This document shows, in pieces, positions 43,837 to 52,410 of a stretch of 64,000 nucleotides of DNA. A program made the translations under genes and the position numbers. The DNA comes from Runella sp. MFBS21 (GTDB taxonomy: Bacteria; Bacteroidota; Bacteroidia; Cytophagales; Spirosomataceae). The DNA is taken from contig NZ_JARNTW010000006.1 of NCBI RefSeq assembly GCF_029433105.1, positions 1 to 64,000 of the forward strand, in the 5' to 3' direction. Numbering within the stretch: the first letter of the stretch is position 1; every line of letters begins with the position of its first letter. The notes beneath the pieces were generated by a model. It made no database searches. It saw only the letters and a program-made list of their open reading frames with translations, and was not told where the DNA came from.

Positions 43837-44311
43837 ATGTCTTTATTACCGTTGCCTCATCAACGAATCAAAATGAGGGCGTTTTTAAAGCGCTCGCAAA
43901 GTTCGTACCATTTTTTTTTCAAAACAATACCTCCCTTTCACACTTCACTATATTTTATCTATATTTTTCTTAAAAATCTTACAAAATCAAACATTTTAAA
44001 GTACTTTCCTCTAAAATAAAAGCTATTATTTTTTATTTTTTTGATAAAAAAAGAGCTTTTAATACATAAAAATTTGGTTTTTGTGCTCAATATTGGCTCC
44101 GAAAACGCTGTTTTTTACAAAAACACAGTATGATTTTGCCATGTTTTGACACAAGACAACAGAATTTTTGGTTATAATACAATACGAATATCAGACGTTG
44201 TTAGTTGTGAGTATTGCACTGATAAATGTCAGCAGTTATTACCAACTATTTAACCATTTTGTACCAGCTATTCATACTTAGCCTATTGTTAATAACCCCT
44301 CCATAAACAAC
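43837..44311. other. 475-base AT-rich divergent spacer
   Basis: This is the longest gene-free stretch. It holds poly-A/T tracts (43909-44050), an imperfect hairpin near 44108-44128 (CTG...CAG arms with one mismatch) and no reading frame or tRNA that I can support. It must contain the promoters of the genes at 43836 and 44312, but no exact TAnnTTTG box is visible on either strand. Confidence 0.5.
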
Positions 44312-44752
44312 ATGCAGACTTTAAAAATATCTTACCTTCAATTATTGAGTTATACGTTAGGAATATTGGTGCTAGGAGCTTGTGGGCGTCCCGTTTCTAC
44401 TCCCAACGGAGGCCTTGGAATCCCTATCAAGCTAGCCAACGCTGACTATCCACTTGATATTTTTTACGAAAAACAACCTACTAATCGGCCCTATACTGAA
44501 CTCGGCCCCGTGAAGGTAGAAAAGTCGGTACCCCTTAGTGAAGCCCAAACCAAAGGAGGAAGGATGATTTATAGGGGCAATGATGAAAGTCAAAAACGCG
44601 CACTCCTTGACCAGCTTATATTACAAGGCGTAGGTATGGGTGCCCACGCCTTGGTCAATGTAAAATACCAATACTATACCACCAAAGATTATCAAGGGTT
44701 TGTGATGGAAGGAATTGCCGTGAAATATGGCAATATGCCCTCCCCTCGATAA
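44312..44752 (+). CDS. Small lipoprotein, unknown
   Basis: A 146-residue lipoprotein with signal LLSYTLGILVLGAC and lipobox LGAC. The mature part contains YTELGPVKVEKSVPLSEAQT and LLDQLILQGVGMGAHALVNVKYQYYTTKDYQGFVMEGIAVKY. The last segment resembles the heavy-metal-binding or YbjQ-like 'GANAVVNVR' pattern found in many small exported proteins, but I cannot assign it. Its stop is one base from the polA stop on the other strand. Location in the inner leaflet of the outer membrane is expected. Confidence 0.72.
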   Translation: MQTLKISYLQLLSYTLGILVLGACGRPVSTPNGGLGIPIKLANADYPLDIFYEKQPTNRPYTELGPVKVEKSVPLSEAQTKGGRMIYRGNDESQKRALLDQLILQGVGMGAHALVNVKYQYYTTKDYQGFVMEGIAVKYGNMPSPR

Positions 44753-44753
44753 T

Positions 44754-47603
44754 CTAGTGTGCTTCTAGCCAATTTTGGCCTACCCCTATTCCTGTTTCCA
44801 TTTTTACGGGCAGAGGAATAGCGTTTACCATCAACTCGTTGACTTTGTGACTCAATAGCTCTACCTCGTCGCGATGTGCATCAAAGATTAATTCGTCATG
44901 CACTTGCAAAATCATCTTTGATTCGAGATTCTCTTTTTTCAGGAAGTCGTGGATATTAATCATGGCCACTTTGATCATATCAGCCGCTGAACCCTGAATA
45001 GGCGCATTGATGGCGTTTCGCTCCGCAAAACCGCGCGTCGTTTGGTTTTGTGAATCGATATCTGCCAAATAACGTCTCCGTCCCAAAATCGTCTCTACAT
45101 ATTTGTTTTCGCGTGCCTTATGGATGGCATTATCCATGAAAGTTTTGACCGACGGAAATTCTTGAAAATAAGCTTTAATAATTTCGCTTGCTTCGCCTCT
45201 TGGAATACCCAATCGTTGCGCCAATCCAAAAGCGGAAATTCCATAGATAATTCCAAAGTTGACCATTTTGGCTTTACGTCGCATTTCGGAAGTTACTTCT
45301 GCAAGTTCTACCTTAAACACTTTGCTTGCCGTACTCGCATGAATATCCAAGCCATTGTTGAAGGCTTCGAGCATCGTCTGGTCTTGGCTAAAAGCCGCCA
45401 TGATTCGCAATTCAATCTGTGAATAATCGGCCGACAAAATCACAAAATCTTCGTTTTTAGGCACAAATGCTTTTCTGATTTCGCGTCCGCGTGGCGTTCG
45501 TATCGGAATATTTTGGAGGTTGGGATTGGTACTACTCAAACGCCCCGTCGCGGCTACGGCTTGGTTGAAAGAAGTATGAATCCGACCGGTGTTGTTATTA
45601 ATCAAAAGAGGTAAAGCGTCTACATAAGTAGACTTCAGTTTCTGTAACTCTCTATAATCCAATATTTTTCGCGCGATTTCGTGCTCTGCTTCAAGATCAG
45701 ACAAGATATCTTCGCCCGTGGCATATTGTCCAGTAGCTGTCTTTTTGGGGTTTTTAATAAGTTTGAGCTTTTCAAATAAAACCACTCCCAATTGTTTGGG
45801 TGATGAAATATTAAACTCTTCGCCCGCTAATGCAAAAATTTCGGTTTCGACTTGCTTCATATCGGTATCCAATACACCCGACATTTCTTTCAAGGTTTGA
45901 AGATCTACCCTTACTCCTTCACGCTCCATATCAGCCAATACTGGCACCAAGGGAATTTCCACACCTTTAAACAACTTATCAGCCTGATTTTCAATCAACA
46001 AAGGATGCAATTTTTCTTTTAACTGAAGTGTAATATCCGCATCTTCGGCGGCATATTCTACCAGTTTATCTATTGCCACTTCACGCATAGTGAGTTGCTT
46101 GGGGCCTTTTTTTCCAATCAACGCTTCAATGGCCACAGGTTCATAATTGAGGTAAGAGTTAGCCAAAATATCCATATTATGCCGTTTATCTGGCTCAATC
46201 AGGTAATGCGCCAACATGGTATCGTACAAGGGTCCCTTTATTTCGACGCCATAGTTTTGTAATACTGCCAAATCATACTTGAGGTTTTGGGCAATTTTTT
46301 CAATTTTGGGATTTTCTAGCACCTCCCTAAAATCCTCTACTACCTCTTGTGCAGCTTCACGGTCTGCTGGTACCGTCACAAAAAAAGCCTCTCCGCTTTG
46401 ATAGGCAAACGATATTCCTACTAGCTCAGCATCGATTGCATCGATAGAAGTAGTTTCGGTGTCAAAACAAAATGAATCTTGTAAGCTTAAATAATAAGCC
46501 AAAGATTTTCGCAACTCAGGGGTATCAATCAAGTGATAACGATGAAATGTATTAGCTACGGTTCGTTTTTCGGTCGAAATACTTTCTACAAAGCTCGTGA
46601 CAGCGGTTTTGTTGGGCGTAGGCTTGGATGGCTCCGATGTAGGTGTAGGTGTACTTTCTCCAAACAAACTCAACTGACCGTTGCTTGCAGGGGCAGATAC
46701 TTGGGCAGAAGTAGGGCTAACGTCGGTCTCACCTAGTAAACGCTTCCGTAGTGTTCTAAACTCTAGTTCGTCTAACAACTCTGACAACAATTCTCGGTCA
46801 GGCTCACACATAAGCAAATCCGATTCGTCAAATTCGATTGGGACATTGACATCAATTTTTGCCAATTCCTTCGAAAGTATAGCCTTATCGGCACCATCCA
46901 CTACCTTTTCTTTGAGTTTCCCGGTTAATTTATCGGTATTGGCCAGAAGGTTTTCTACAGACCCAAATTCCTCTACCAATTTTTGGGCTGTTTTTTCTCC
47001 CACGCCCGGAATGCCAGGGATATTGTCAGAAGCATCTCCCTGCAAACCAAGCATATCTACTACTTGGCTTACGTCTTTGATTCCCCATCGTTCACATATC
47101 TGCTGCGGTCCCATGATTTCTACTCCTTTGCCCAATGCCGCGGGTTTATAGAGGTAGATATGCTCTTCTACAAGCTGTCCGTAATCTTTATCAGGAGTCA
47201 TCATAAAGACCTCAAAACCCTCGCGTGCGGCTTTTTTAGCCAACGTACCTACGACATCATCCGCTTCGTAGCCGTCCAATTCTAAAATAGGAATACACAA
47301 GGCCTTCAACAATCGCTTTATATACGGTACCGCAATAGTTATATCCTCGGGTTGCTCTTGGCGCTGTGCTTTATATGCCTCAAACTGAATATGTCGAAAA
47401 GTGGGTTTAGGAGTATCAAAAGCGACACCCAAATGAGTAGGCTTCTCATCTTTTAGGACTTCCAATAAAGAGTTGAGAAAACCAAATACAGCACTCGTAT
47501 TCAACCCTTTAGAAGTAATTCTTGGGTTTTTGATAAAGGCAAAATGAGCGCGATAAATCAATGCAAAAGCATCTAGAAGAAAAAGCTTTTTGTCTGGTTT
47601 CAT
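44754..47603 (-). CDS. polA: DNA polymerase I
   Basis: A 949-residue DNA polymerase I for Okazaki-fragment maturation and repair. The 5'-3' exonuclease (about 1-290) shows LLDAFALIYRAHFAF, DGYEADDVVGTLA and LGLQGDASDNIPGIPGVGEK. A Ser/Pro/Thr-rich linker (about 305-335) leads to the 3'-5' exonuclease with the DxE motif in CFDTETTSID and YDTMLAHYL, so proofreading looks intact. The polymerase part shows TGRLSSTNPNLQNIPIRT, motif A DYSQIELRIMA, motif B RRKAKMVNFGIIYG and motif C QVHDELIFD. The length is normal for the phylum. The gene is divergent from the S41 peptidase and transcribed alone. Confidence 0.97.
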   Translation of the reverse strand: MKPDKKLFLLDAFALIYRAHFAFIKNPRITSKGLNTSAVFGFLNSLLEVLKDEKPTHLGVAFDTPKPTFRHIQFEAYKAQRQEQPEDITIAVPYIKRLLKALCIPILELDGYEADDVVGTLAKKAAREGFEVFMMTPDKDYGQLVEEHIYLYKPAALGKGVEIMGPQQICERWGIKDVSQVVDMLGLQGDASDNIPGIPGVGEKTAQKLVEEFGSVENLLANTDKLTGKLKEKVVDGADKAILSKELAKIDVNVPIEFDESDLLMCEPDRELLSELLDELEFRTLRKRLLGETDVSPTSAQVSAPASNGQLSLFGESTPTPTSEPSKPTPNKTAVTSFVESISTEKRTVANTFHRYHLIDTPELRKSLAYYLSLQDSFCFDTETTSIDAIDAELVGISFAYQSGEAFFVTVPADREAAQEVVEDFREVLENPKIEKIAQNLKYDLAVLQNYGVEIKGPLYDTMLAHYLIEPDKRHNMDILANSYLNYEPVAIEALIGKKGPKQLTMREVAIDKLVEYAAEDADITLQLKEKLHPLLIENQADKLFKGVEIPLVPVLADMEREGVRVDLQTLKEMSGVLDTDMKQVETEIFALAGEEFNISSPKQLGVVLFEKLKLIKNPKKTATGQYATGEDILSDLEAEHEIARKILDYRELQKLKSTYVDALPLLINNNTGRIHTSFNQAVAATGRLSSTNPNLQNIPIRTPRGREIRKAFVPKNEDFVILSADYSQIELRIMAAFSQDQTMLEAFNNGLDIHASTASKVFKVELAEVTSEMRRKAKMVNFGIIYGISAFGLAQRLGIPRGEASEIIKAYFQEFPSVKTFMDNAIHKARENKYVETILGRRRYLADIDSQNQTTRGFAERNAINAPIQGSAADMIKVAMINIHDFLKKENLESKMILQVHDELIFDAHRDEVELLSHKVNELMVNAIPLPVKMETGIGVGQNWLEAH

Positions 47604-47719
47604 GGGATTTTTAATCAGTAATTGTTACAAAGAACGGAAAGTTTGGAGAGATTTTTGACAGTTGGAAACTACCTTTTGCATTTGTTCGTTAATTTTATGT
47701 TTTTGATAAAGTATAAAAA

Positions 47720-49402
47720 ATGGAAAACCCAATTAAAAACGACCGTTGGACGGTACGTTTACCGATTTTATTGAGCATTACCCTTGCCGCAGGTATTTTG
47801 CTCGGTGCTACTTTTTTTGGAGGCAGTAAAGGCATGACCGATGTAGCAAGAGGATATACCAAGTTTAAGGAAGTCCTTCAACTCATTGACAATAATTATG
47901 TAGATACTGTAAATACCGACGATTTGGTGGATTATTCTATCACCAAAATGCTTGAAAAACTTGATCCACATACTTATTATTTCAACCCCAAAGATGCAAT
48001 AGCGGCTCGTTCTCAGCTGGAAAGCGGTTTTGATGGCATTGGGATTGAATTTAATCTCTATAAAGATACAGTATACGTAGTGACCCCTCTCGTAGGTGGT
48101 CCTTCTGAGGCGGTGGGCATCCAAGGAGGTGATAAAATCCTGAAAGTCAACGATGAAGTTTTTACAGGAAAAAAAGTAGACAATGCCTTTATTTTTTCCA
48201 AACTACGCGGCCCAAGAGGAAGTGCCGTCAAACTGGAAATCCTGCGCCGCAGTGTTCCTAAACCTCTGGTATTTCAGCTTCGCCGCGACCGCATCCCCAC
48301 TTATTCGGTTGATGCCTCTTATATGATAGACAAAGAAATCGGGTACGTAAAGGTGACACGCTTTTCGGAATCTACTTACGATGAGTTTAAAAACTCGATT
48401 ACTAACCTCAAAAGCCAAGGCATGAAAAAGTTGCTTTTGGATTTACGAGGCAACCCTGGAGGATACATGGATCGTGCTACCAACATGGTAGATGAATTAT
48501 TATCGGGTGACAAACTGATTGTTTATACCGATGGTAAAGACGACCGCTATGACCGCCAAACCAGAGCCAAAAATCTAGGCATGTTTGAAAACGGTAGTGT
48601 AGTGGTACTTATTGATGAAGGAAGTGCTTCTGCTTCTGAAATCGTAGCTGGAGCACTTCAAGACCACGACCGCGCACTTATCGTTGGGCGACGTTCGTTT
48701 GGCAAAGGGCTTGTACAAATGCCCGTCAACTTATCTGACGGCTCCGAACTTCGCCTAACTATCTCCAGATATTATACTCCTAGTGGACGTAGTATTCAGA
48801 AACCTTATAAGTCGGGAGATCTTGAAAGCTACGAAAAAGACCTCAAAGAACGTTTTGCGCATGGGGAGCTTTTTGTAGCAGATAGTATCAAAAACAACCC
48901 TAAACTTCAATTCCGGACTGATGCGGGTCGTATCGTGTATGGTGGTGGTGGAATTACTCCAGATGTATTTGTACCGCGCGACACGAGCATGATGACGCCT
49001 TATTTGTATGAATTGTTTAGTAAAAATATTATTCGCGACTTTGCTCTAAATTATGTAAGTCAAAACAAAAAACAATTTGAAAAGCAATCTTTTGCAGAGT
49101 ACCTCAAAACCTTCACTGCCAAAGACAGCGATTTAGAGGGTATTGTAAAAAATGCCACTGCCGATGATATCAAATTCAATGAAAAAGAATTTAACCGCTC
49201 TAAACCTTACATTCGGACTTATCTCAAAGCGATGATTGGTCGCTATGCTTATCAGAAAAGAGATAAAAATGCGGGTCTCAACAACGAGTTTTATCAAGTA
49301 ATGGCCGGACAAGATGAAGGAATTCAGAAAGCACTCACGCTATTTGACGAAGCCGAAAAACTCGCTCATGGTAATGTAAGTTTGAAAGACGAGAAAAAAT
49401 AA
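47720..49402 (+). CDS. C-terminal processing peptidase (S41)
   Basis: A 560-residue membrane-anchored protease. An N-terminal hydrophobic anchor (LPILLSITLAAGILLGATFF) precedes a linker domain, the PDZ domain (GIGIEFNLYKDTVYVVTPLV, GIQGGDKILKVND) and the catalytic S41 core with the Ser in GSASASEIVAGALQD and the Lys in RRSFGKGLVQ. The C-terminal 150 residues are helical. CtpA-type proteases cleave C-termini of periplasmic proteins, often peptidoglycan-modifying ones or SsrA-like substrates. The thioesterase gene follows after five bases, so the two are co-transcribed. I see no partner lipoprotein gene nearby. Confidence 0.93.
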   Translation: MENPIKNDRWTVRLPILLSITLAAGILLGATFFGGSKGMTDVARGYTKFKEVLQLIDNNYVDTVNTDDLVDYSITKMLEKLDPHTYYFNPKDAIAARSQLESGFDGIGIEFNLYKDTVYVVTPLVGGPSEAVGIQGGDKILKVNDEVFTGKKVDNAFIFSKLRGPRGSAVKLEILRRSVPKPLVFQLRRDRIPTYSVDASYMIDKEIGYVKVTRFSESTYDEFKNSITNLKSQGMKKLLLDLRGNPGGYMDRATNMVDELLSGDKLIVYTDGKDDRYDRQTRAKNLGMFENGSVVVLIDEGSASASEIVAGALQDHDRALIVGRRSFGKGLVQMPVNLSDGSELRLTISRYYTPSGRSIQKPYKSGDLESYEKDLKERFAHGELFVADSIKNNPKLQFRTDAGRIVYGGGGITPDVFVPRDTSMMTPYLYELFSKNIIRDFALNYVSQNKKQFEKQSFAEYLKTFTAKDSDLEGIVKNATADDIKFNEKEFNRSKPYIRTYLKAMIGRYAYQKRDKNAGLNNEFYQVMAGQDEGIQKALTLFDEAEKLAHGNVSLKDEKK

Positions 49403-49407
49403 GCTTT

Positions 49408-49965
49408 ATGAGCGGAAAATCGGTCAATTACTCCCGTACTACCATCACCGAGCTGATGATACCTGCCTATGCCAATTTTGGTGGAAAAATACACGGAGGG
49501 ATTTTATTATCACTTATGGATAAAGTCGCTTATGCGTGCGCCTCCAAACACGCTGGTACGTACGTTGTAACAGTATCTGTAGAAGGCGTCAATTTTTTAC
49601 AACCCATCGAAGTAGGAGAACTCGTATCTCTACATGCCTCGGTCAATTATGTAGGACGAAGTTCGATGGTGGTAGGTATTCGGGTCATTGCCGAAAACGT
49701 ACGCACAGGCACCCAAAAGCACACCAATACTTCTTATTTTACGATGGTAGCCAAAGACGATGATGGAAAGCCCACGGAAGTTCCTCCATTGGTGCTAGAA
49801 AGTAAAGAAGATAGTAGGAGGTTTTTGGAAGCTATCAAGCGGCGTGAACTCAAAGCACTGTATGCGGGAGATTTTGACAATGAAAAAGTCCGCATGAAAT
49901 TAGAAGAAAATTTACACCTTCTCGAAAAAGAAAGATGTATCATAAAGTTTGAGAATGGGAAGTAG
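49408..49965 (+). CDS. Acyl-CoA thioesterase (hotdog fold)
   Basis: A 185-residue hotdog-fold acyl-CoA thioesterase of the YciA/cytosolic acyl-CoA hydrolase type. The hallmark helix region reads AYANFGGKIHGGILLSLMDK, with the conserved Asn, GG-HGG and Asp residues, followed by VEGVNFLQPIEVGELVSLHA. It hydrolyses acyl-CoA to free acid and CoA. The C-terminal 55 residues (KEDSRRFLEAIKRRELKALY) form a charged helix beyond the usual domain. It starts five bases after the protease gene, and its stop lies within the following terminator stem. Confidence 0.92.
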   Translation: MSGKSVNYSRTTITELMIPAYANFGGKIHGGILLSLMDKVAYACASKHAGTYVVTVSVEGVNFLQPIEVGELVSLHASVNYVGRSSMVVGIRVIAENVRTGTQKHTNTSYFTMVAKDDDGKPTEVPPLVLESKEDSRRFLEAIKRRELKALYAGDFDNEKVRMKLEENLHLLEKERCIIKFENGK

Positions 49966-49990
49966 TCACTTCCCATTCTTAACATTTTTT
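49952..49990 (+). terminator. Intrinsic terminator after the thioesterase
   Basis: A 12-bp stem (AGAATGGGAAGT, 49952-49963, against ACTTCCCATTCT, 49968-49979) with loop AGTC is followed by TAACATTTTTTA. It overlaps the thioesterase stop codon and the end of the converging rny gene. Confidence 0.87.
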
Positions 49991-51551
49991 ATTTTGCATA
50001 CGCTACAGAGCGCATCTCCCGAATCACCGTCACTTTTATCTGTCCAGGGTATTGCATTTCTTTTTCTATCTTTTGAGAAATATCGAAAGATAGTTTACCT
50101 GCGGCTTCGTCGTTTACAGCTTCTGAATTGACGATTACGCGTAATTCACGTCCTGCCTGAATCGCATAGCACTTATCCACTCCAGGAAAATTAGTAGCCA
50201 ATGCCTCTAAGTCTTTCAAGCGTTGGATATAAGACTCCATCATTTCGCGACGAGCGCCAGGACGAGAACCTGAAATCGCGTCACACACTTGGATAATGGG
50301 CGACATCATACTCGTCATTTCGATTTCGTCGTGGTGCGCTCCTATGGCATTGCATACTTCTGGATTCTCTTTGTATTTTTTGGCAAGCTCCATTCCCAAA
50401 ATCGCGTGCGGTAGCTCTGATTCTTCGGGCCATACTTTTCCAATATCGTGAAGGAGACCCGCTCTTTTTGCCAATTTAGCATTCAATCCCAATTCAGAAG
50501 CCATAGTAGCGCAAAGACGTGCCACTTCACGAGAGTGCTGAAGCAAGTTTTGGCCATAAGAAGACCTAAAACGCATCCGTCCAATCATCTTCACAAGCTC
50601 AGGATGCAAACCATGAACCCCCAAATCAATCACCGTACGCTCTCCTATTTCGACGATTTCATCGTCAATATTTTTCTTGGTTTTGGCCACTACTTCTTCG
50701 ATACGAGCAGGGTGAATACGGCCGTCTTGTACCAATCTATGCAGAGACAAACGTGCTATCTCACGGCGAACTGGGTCAAATCCTGAAATCACAATAGCTT
50801 CGGGGGTATCGTCGACGATGATTTCGCAACCTGTAGCCGCTTCTAATGCACGAATATTCCGCCCTTCACGACCGATAATCTTTCCTTTGACATCGTCACT
50901 TTCGATATTAAAGACGGATACCGTATTTTCGATAGCATGCTCTGAAGCCGTACGCTGGATGGTCTCAATAACAATCTTTTTTGCCTCTTTAGTAGCCGTA
51001 AGCTTGGCTTCGTCGATGGTATTTTTGATAAAGGCCGAAGCTTGAGTTTGGGCGTCTGCCTGAATAGCATCTATCAGTTGAGCTTTGGCTTGCTCCGCAG
51101 TAAGATTGGCGATACGCTCCAACTGCTCTACTTGGGAGCGGTGCATTTTTTCAGCTTCTTCACGGCGCTTATTCGCAACTTCGGTTTGCTGCTCTAGGTT
51201 TTTCTTTAAAGTCTCCAACTCATTCTCACGGCGCTTATTTTGCTCCGTCATTTGATTGAGTTGTTGTTCACGTTGTTTGATTTTCTGCTCATTTTGCAGA
51301 ATAATCTGTTTCTTTTTATTTGACTCATCCTCAAACTCGGATTTGAGTTTCAAGTATTTTTCCTTGGCTTCAAGAATGCGGTCTTTTTTGATGTTTTCAG
51401 CTGTTATTTCAGCATTCTTGACAATTTCCCCCGCTCTTTGCTGGGCGTCTTCTTCGGTCTTTTTATTAGATTTTTTGAGGACAAAGTACACTATTGCTGC
51501 TCCCACGGCGGCCGAAACCGCAGCATCAAGCAAAAAAAACAATATATCCAT
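49989..51551 (-). CDS. rny: Ribonuclease Y
   Basis: A 520-residue membrane-anchored endoribonuclease that starts mRNA decay. Order of parts: N-terminal membrane helix ([19 protein letters not shown]), a long coiled coil (about 30-200, rich in Glu, Lys and Gln), a KH RNA-binding domain ([20 protein letters not shown]) and the HD phosphohydrolase domain with [15 protein letters not shown] and IGAHHDEIE. The HD metal residues are intact. The length is typical. It follows zapA by 82 bases in the pheT - coiled-coil - zapA - rny group, the usual order I would expect in this class. RNase Y acts as the RNase E substitute here. Confidence 0.96.
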   Translation of the reverse strand: MDILFFLLDAAVSAAVGAAIVYFVLKKSNKKTEEDAQQRAGEIVKNAEITAENIKKDRILEAKEKYLKLKSEFEDESNKKKQIILQNEQKIKQREQQLNQMTEQNKRRENELETLKKNLEQQTEVANKRREEAEKMHRSQVEQLERIANLTAEQAKAQLIDAIQADAQTQASAFIKNTIDEAKLTATKEAKKIVIETIQRTASEHAIENTVSVFNIESDDVKGKIIGREGRNIRALEAATGCEIIVDDTPEAIVISGFDPVRREIARLSLHRLVQDGRIHPARIEEVVAKTKKNIDDEIVEIGERTVIDLGVHGLHPELVKMIGRMRFRSSYGQNLLQHSREVARLCATMASELGLNAKLAKRAGLLHDIGKVWPEESELPHAILGMELAKKYKENPEVCNAIGAHHDEIEMTSMMSPIIQVCDAISGSRPGARREMMESYIQRLKDLEALATNFPGVDKCYAIQAGRELRVIVNSEAVNDEAAGKLSFDISQKIEKEMQYPGQIKVTVIREMRSVAYAK

Positions 51552-51633
51552 TTGACATCTGTGTTTAAGGTTCTACATATTTTCCTTTAAACCAGCATAC
51601 GTTAGATATACATAACTGAAGCTACCAAATAAT

Positions 51634-51951
51634 TTAATTTTGGTTCGATGGACTGAAGTATTTTTGTAGATAGTCTAAGTGTTTGAAAACTGTAGACTCT
51701 ATCACGTCTATATCGTTATCTCCTTTGAGGCGAGCTACCATAGCATCAAGGCATACCATAGCCAATACTCTTTGAATATCTTTCTCACCTTTTTCTTTCA
51801 TTCGAACTTCTACTTGGGTATCAACTATTTTGGCTGCATCTCTCATAAAAGACTCCTCGTCGTCTGAGTTGGCCCAGACTTCGTAAGTTTTATCGGCTAT
51901 TTTCACCTTTAAAAGTCGTCTTTTCGGTTCTTTTTCCATGAGTTGAGTCAT
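51634..51951 (-). CDS. zapA: Cell division protein ZapA
   Basis: A 105-residue cytoplasmic protein of the ZapA family, which cross-links FtsZ protofilaments at the division ring. The N-terminal globular part (RRLLKVKIADKTYEVWANSD, EESFMRDAAKIVDTQVEVRM) and the C-terminal helix (QRVLAMVCLDAMVARLKGD) match the family. The usual partner ZapB is not recognisable, but the preceding gene, which overlaps by four bases, codes for a coiled-coil protein that could take that role. The family is less well studied in Bacteroidota, so function is by homology. Confidence 0.88.
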   Translation of the reverse strand: MTQLMEKEPKRRLLKVKIADKTYEVWANSDDEESFMRDAAKIVDTQVEVRMKEKGEKDIQRVLAMVCLDAMVARLKGDNDIDVIESTVFKHLDYLQKYFSPSNQN

Positions 51952-52364
51952 AGCTTTTGTAACAACGCTATGGTTTCTTCTATGTATCGAATGTAATCGT
52001 CCAATTTGGTGTTCAGTTGCGTAATCGCGTCTGCGTTTTTCTGGTTTTTTACAATTATAGACAATTGTTTGAAATTATTTAACTTTTCCCTCAAAGAAAC
52101 TTCTTTTTCGCGCAATTGTTTATTCTCAGCTTTTAAGTTTCGGGTTTCTTGACGCAATGATTTGAGTTCCGCCACTTGGCGTTCATATTTTTTTTCGAGT
52201 GCTTCAAAACGGATTTTTAGCTCAATATGAGCGGCTTTTTCGTGACCAAAAGCCGCCTGCAAAGCCGTAATACTTCTTTCAATAAACAAGAACTGAAAAT
52301 TCAGCTCATCGAGCAACCTATCATCTTCAAATGTTGCTAGTTTATTTCCGGTGTACTTAGACAT
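51948..52364 (-). CDS. Coiled-coil protein, candidate ZapA partner
   Basis: A 138-residue protein that is almost wholly coiled coil between residues 35 and 115 (FEALEKKYERQVAELKSLRQ, ETRNLKAENKQLREKEVSLR), with a short N-terminal head and a C-terminal helix (DDYIRYIEETIALLQKL). There is no signal or membrane segment. Its stop overlaps the zapA start (ATGA), which implies translational coupling and equal amounts. I recognise no named family. From the context I infer a division-ring protein comparable in role to ZapB, although no sequence similarity can be claimed. Confidence 0.78.
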   Translation of the reverse strand: MSKYTGNKLATFEDDRLLDELNFQFLFIERSITALQAAFGHEKAAHIELKIRFEALEKKYERQVAELKSLRQETRNLKAENKQLREKEVSLREKLNNFKQLSIIVKNQKNADAITQLNTKLDDYIRYIEETIALLQKL

Positions 52365-52410
52365 CGCATTTGCAAAAATCAGTGTGTATTACCTCTCCTA
52401 CTCCCTACAT

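Noticed and set aside
46681-47151. 156-codon open frame on the plus strand opposite polA (and similar long frames opposite DUF4301, rny and pheT)
   Set aside because: They lie wholly inside well-supported genes on the other strand, have no recognisable protein features and no promoter; they are shadows of coding bias.
51552-51633. 6S RNA gene behind zapA, as in gamma-proteobacteria
   Set aside because: The gap is only 82 bases, too short for 6S RNA, and shows no extended hairpin with a central bubble.
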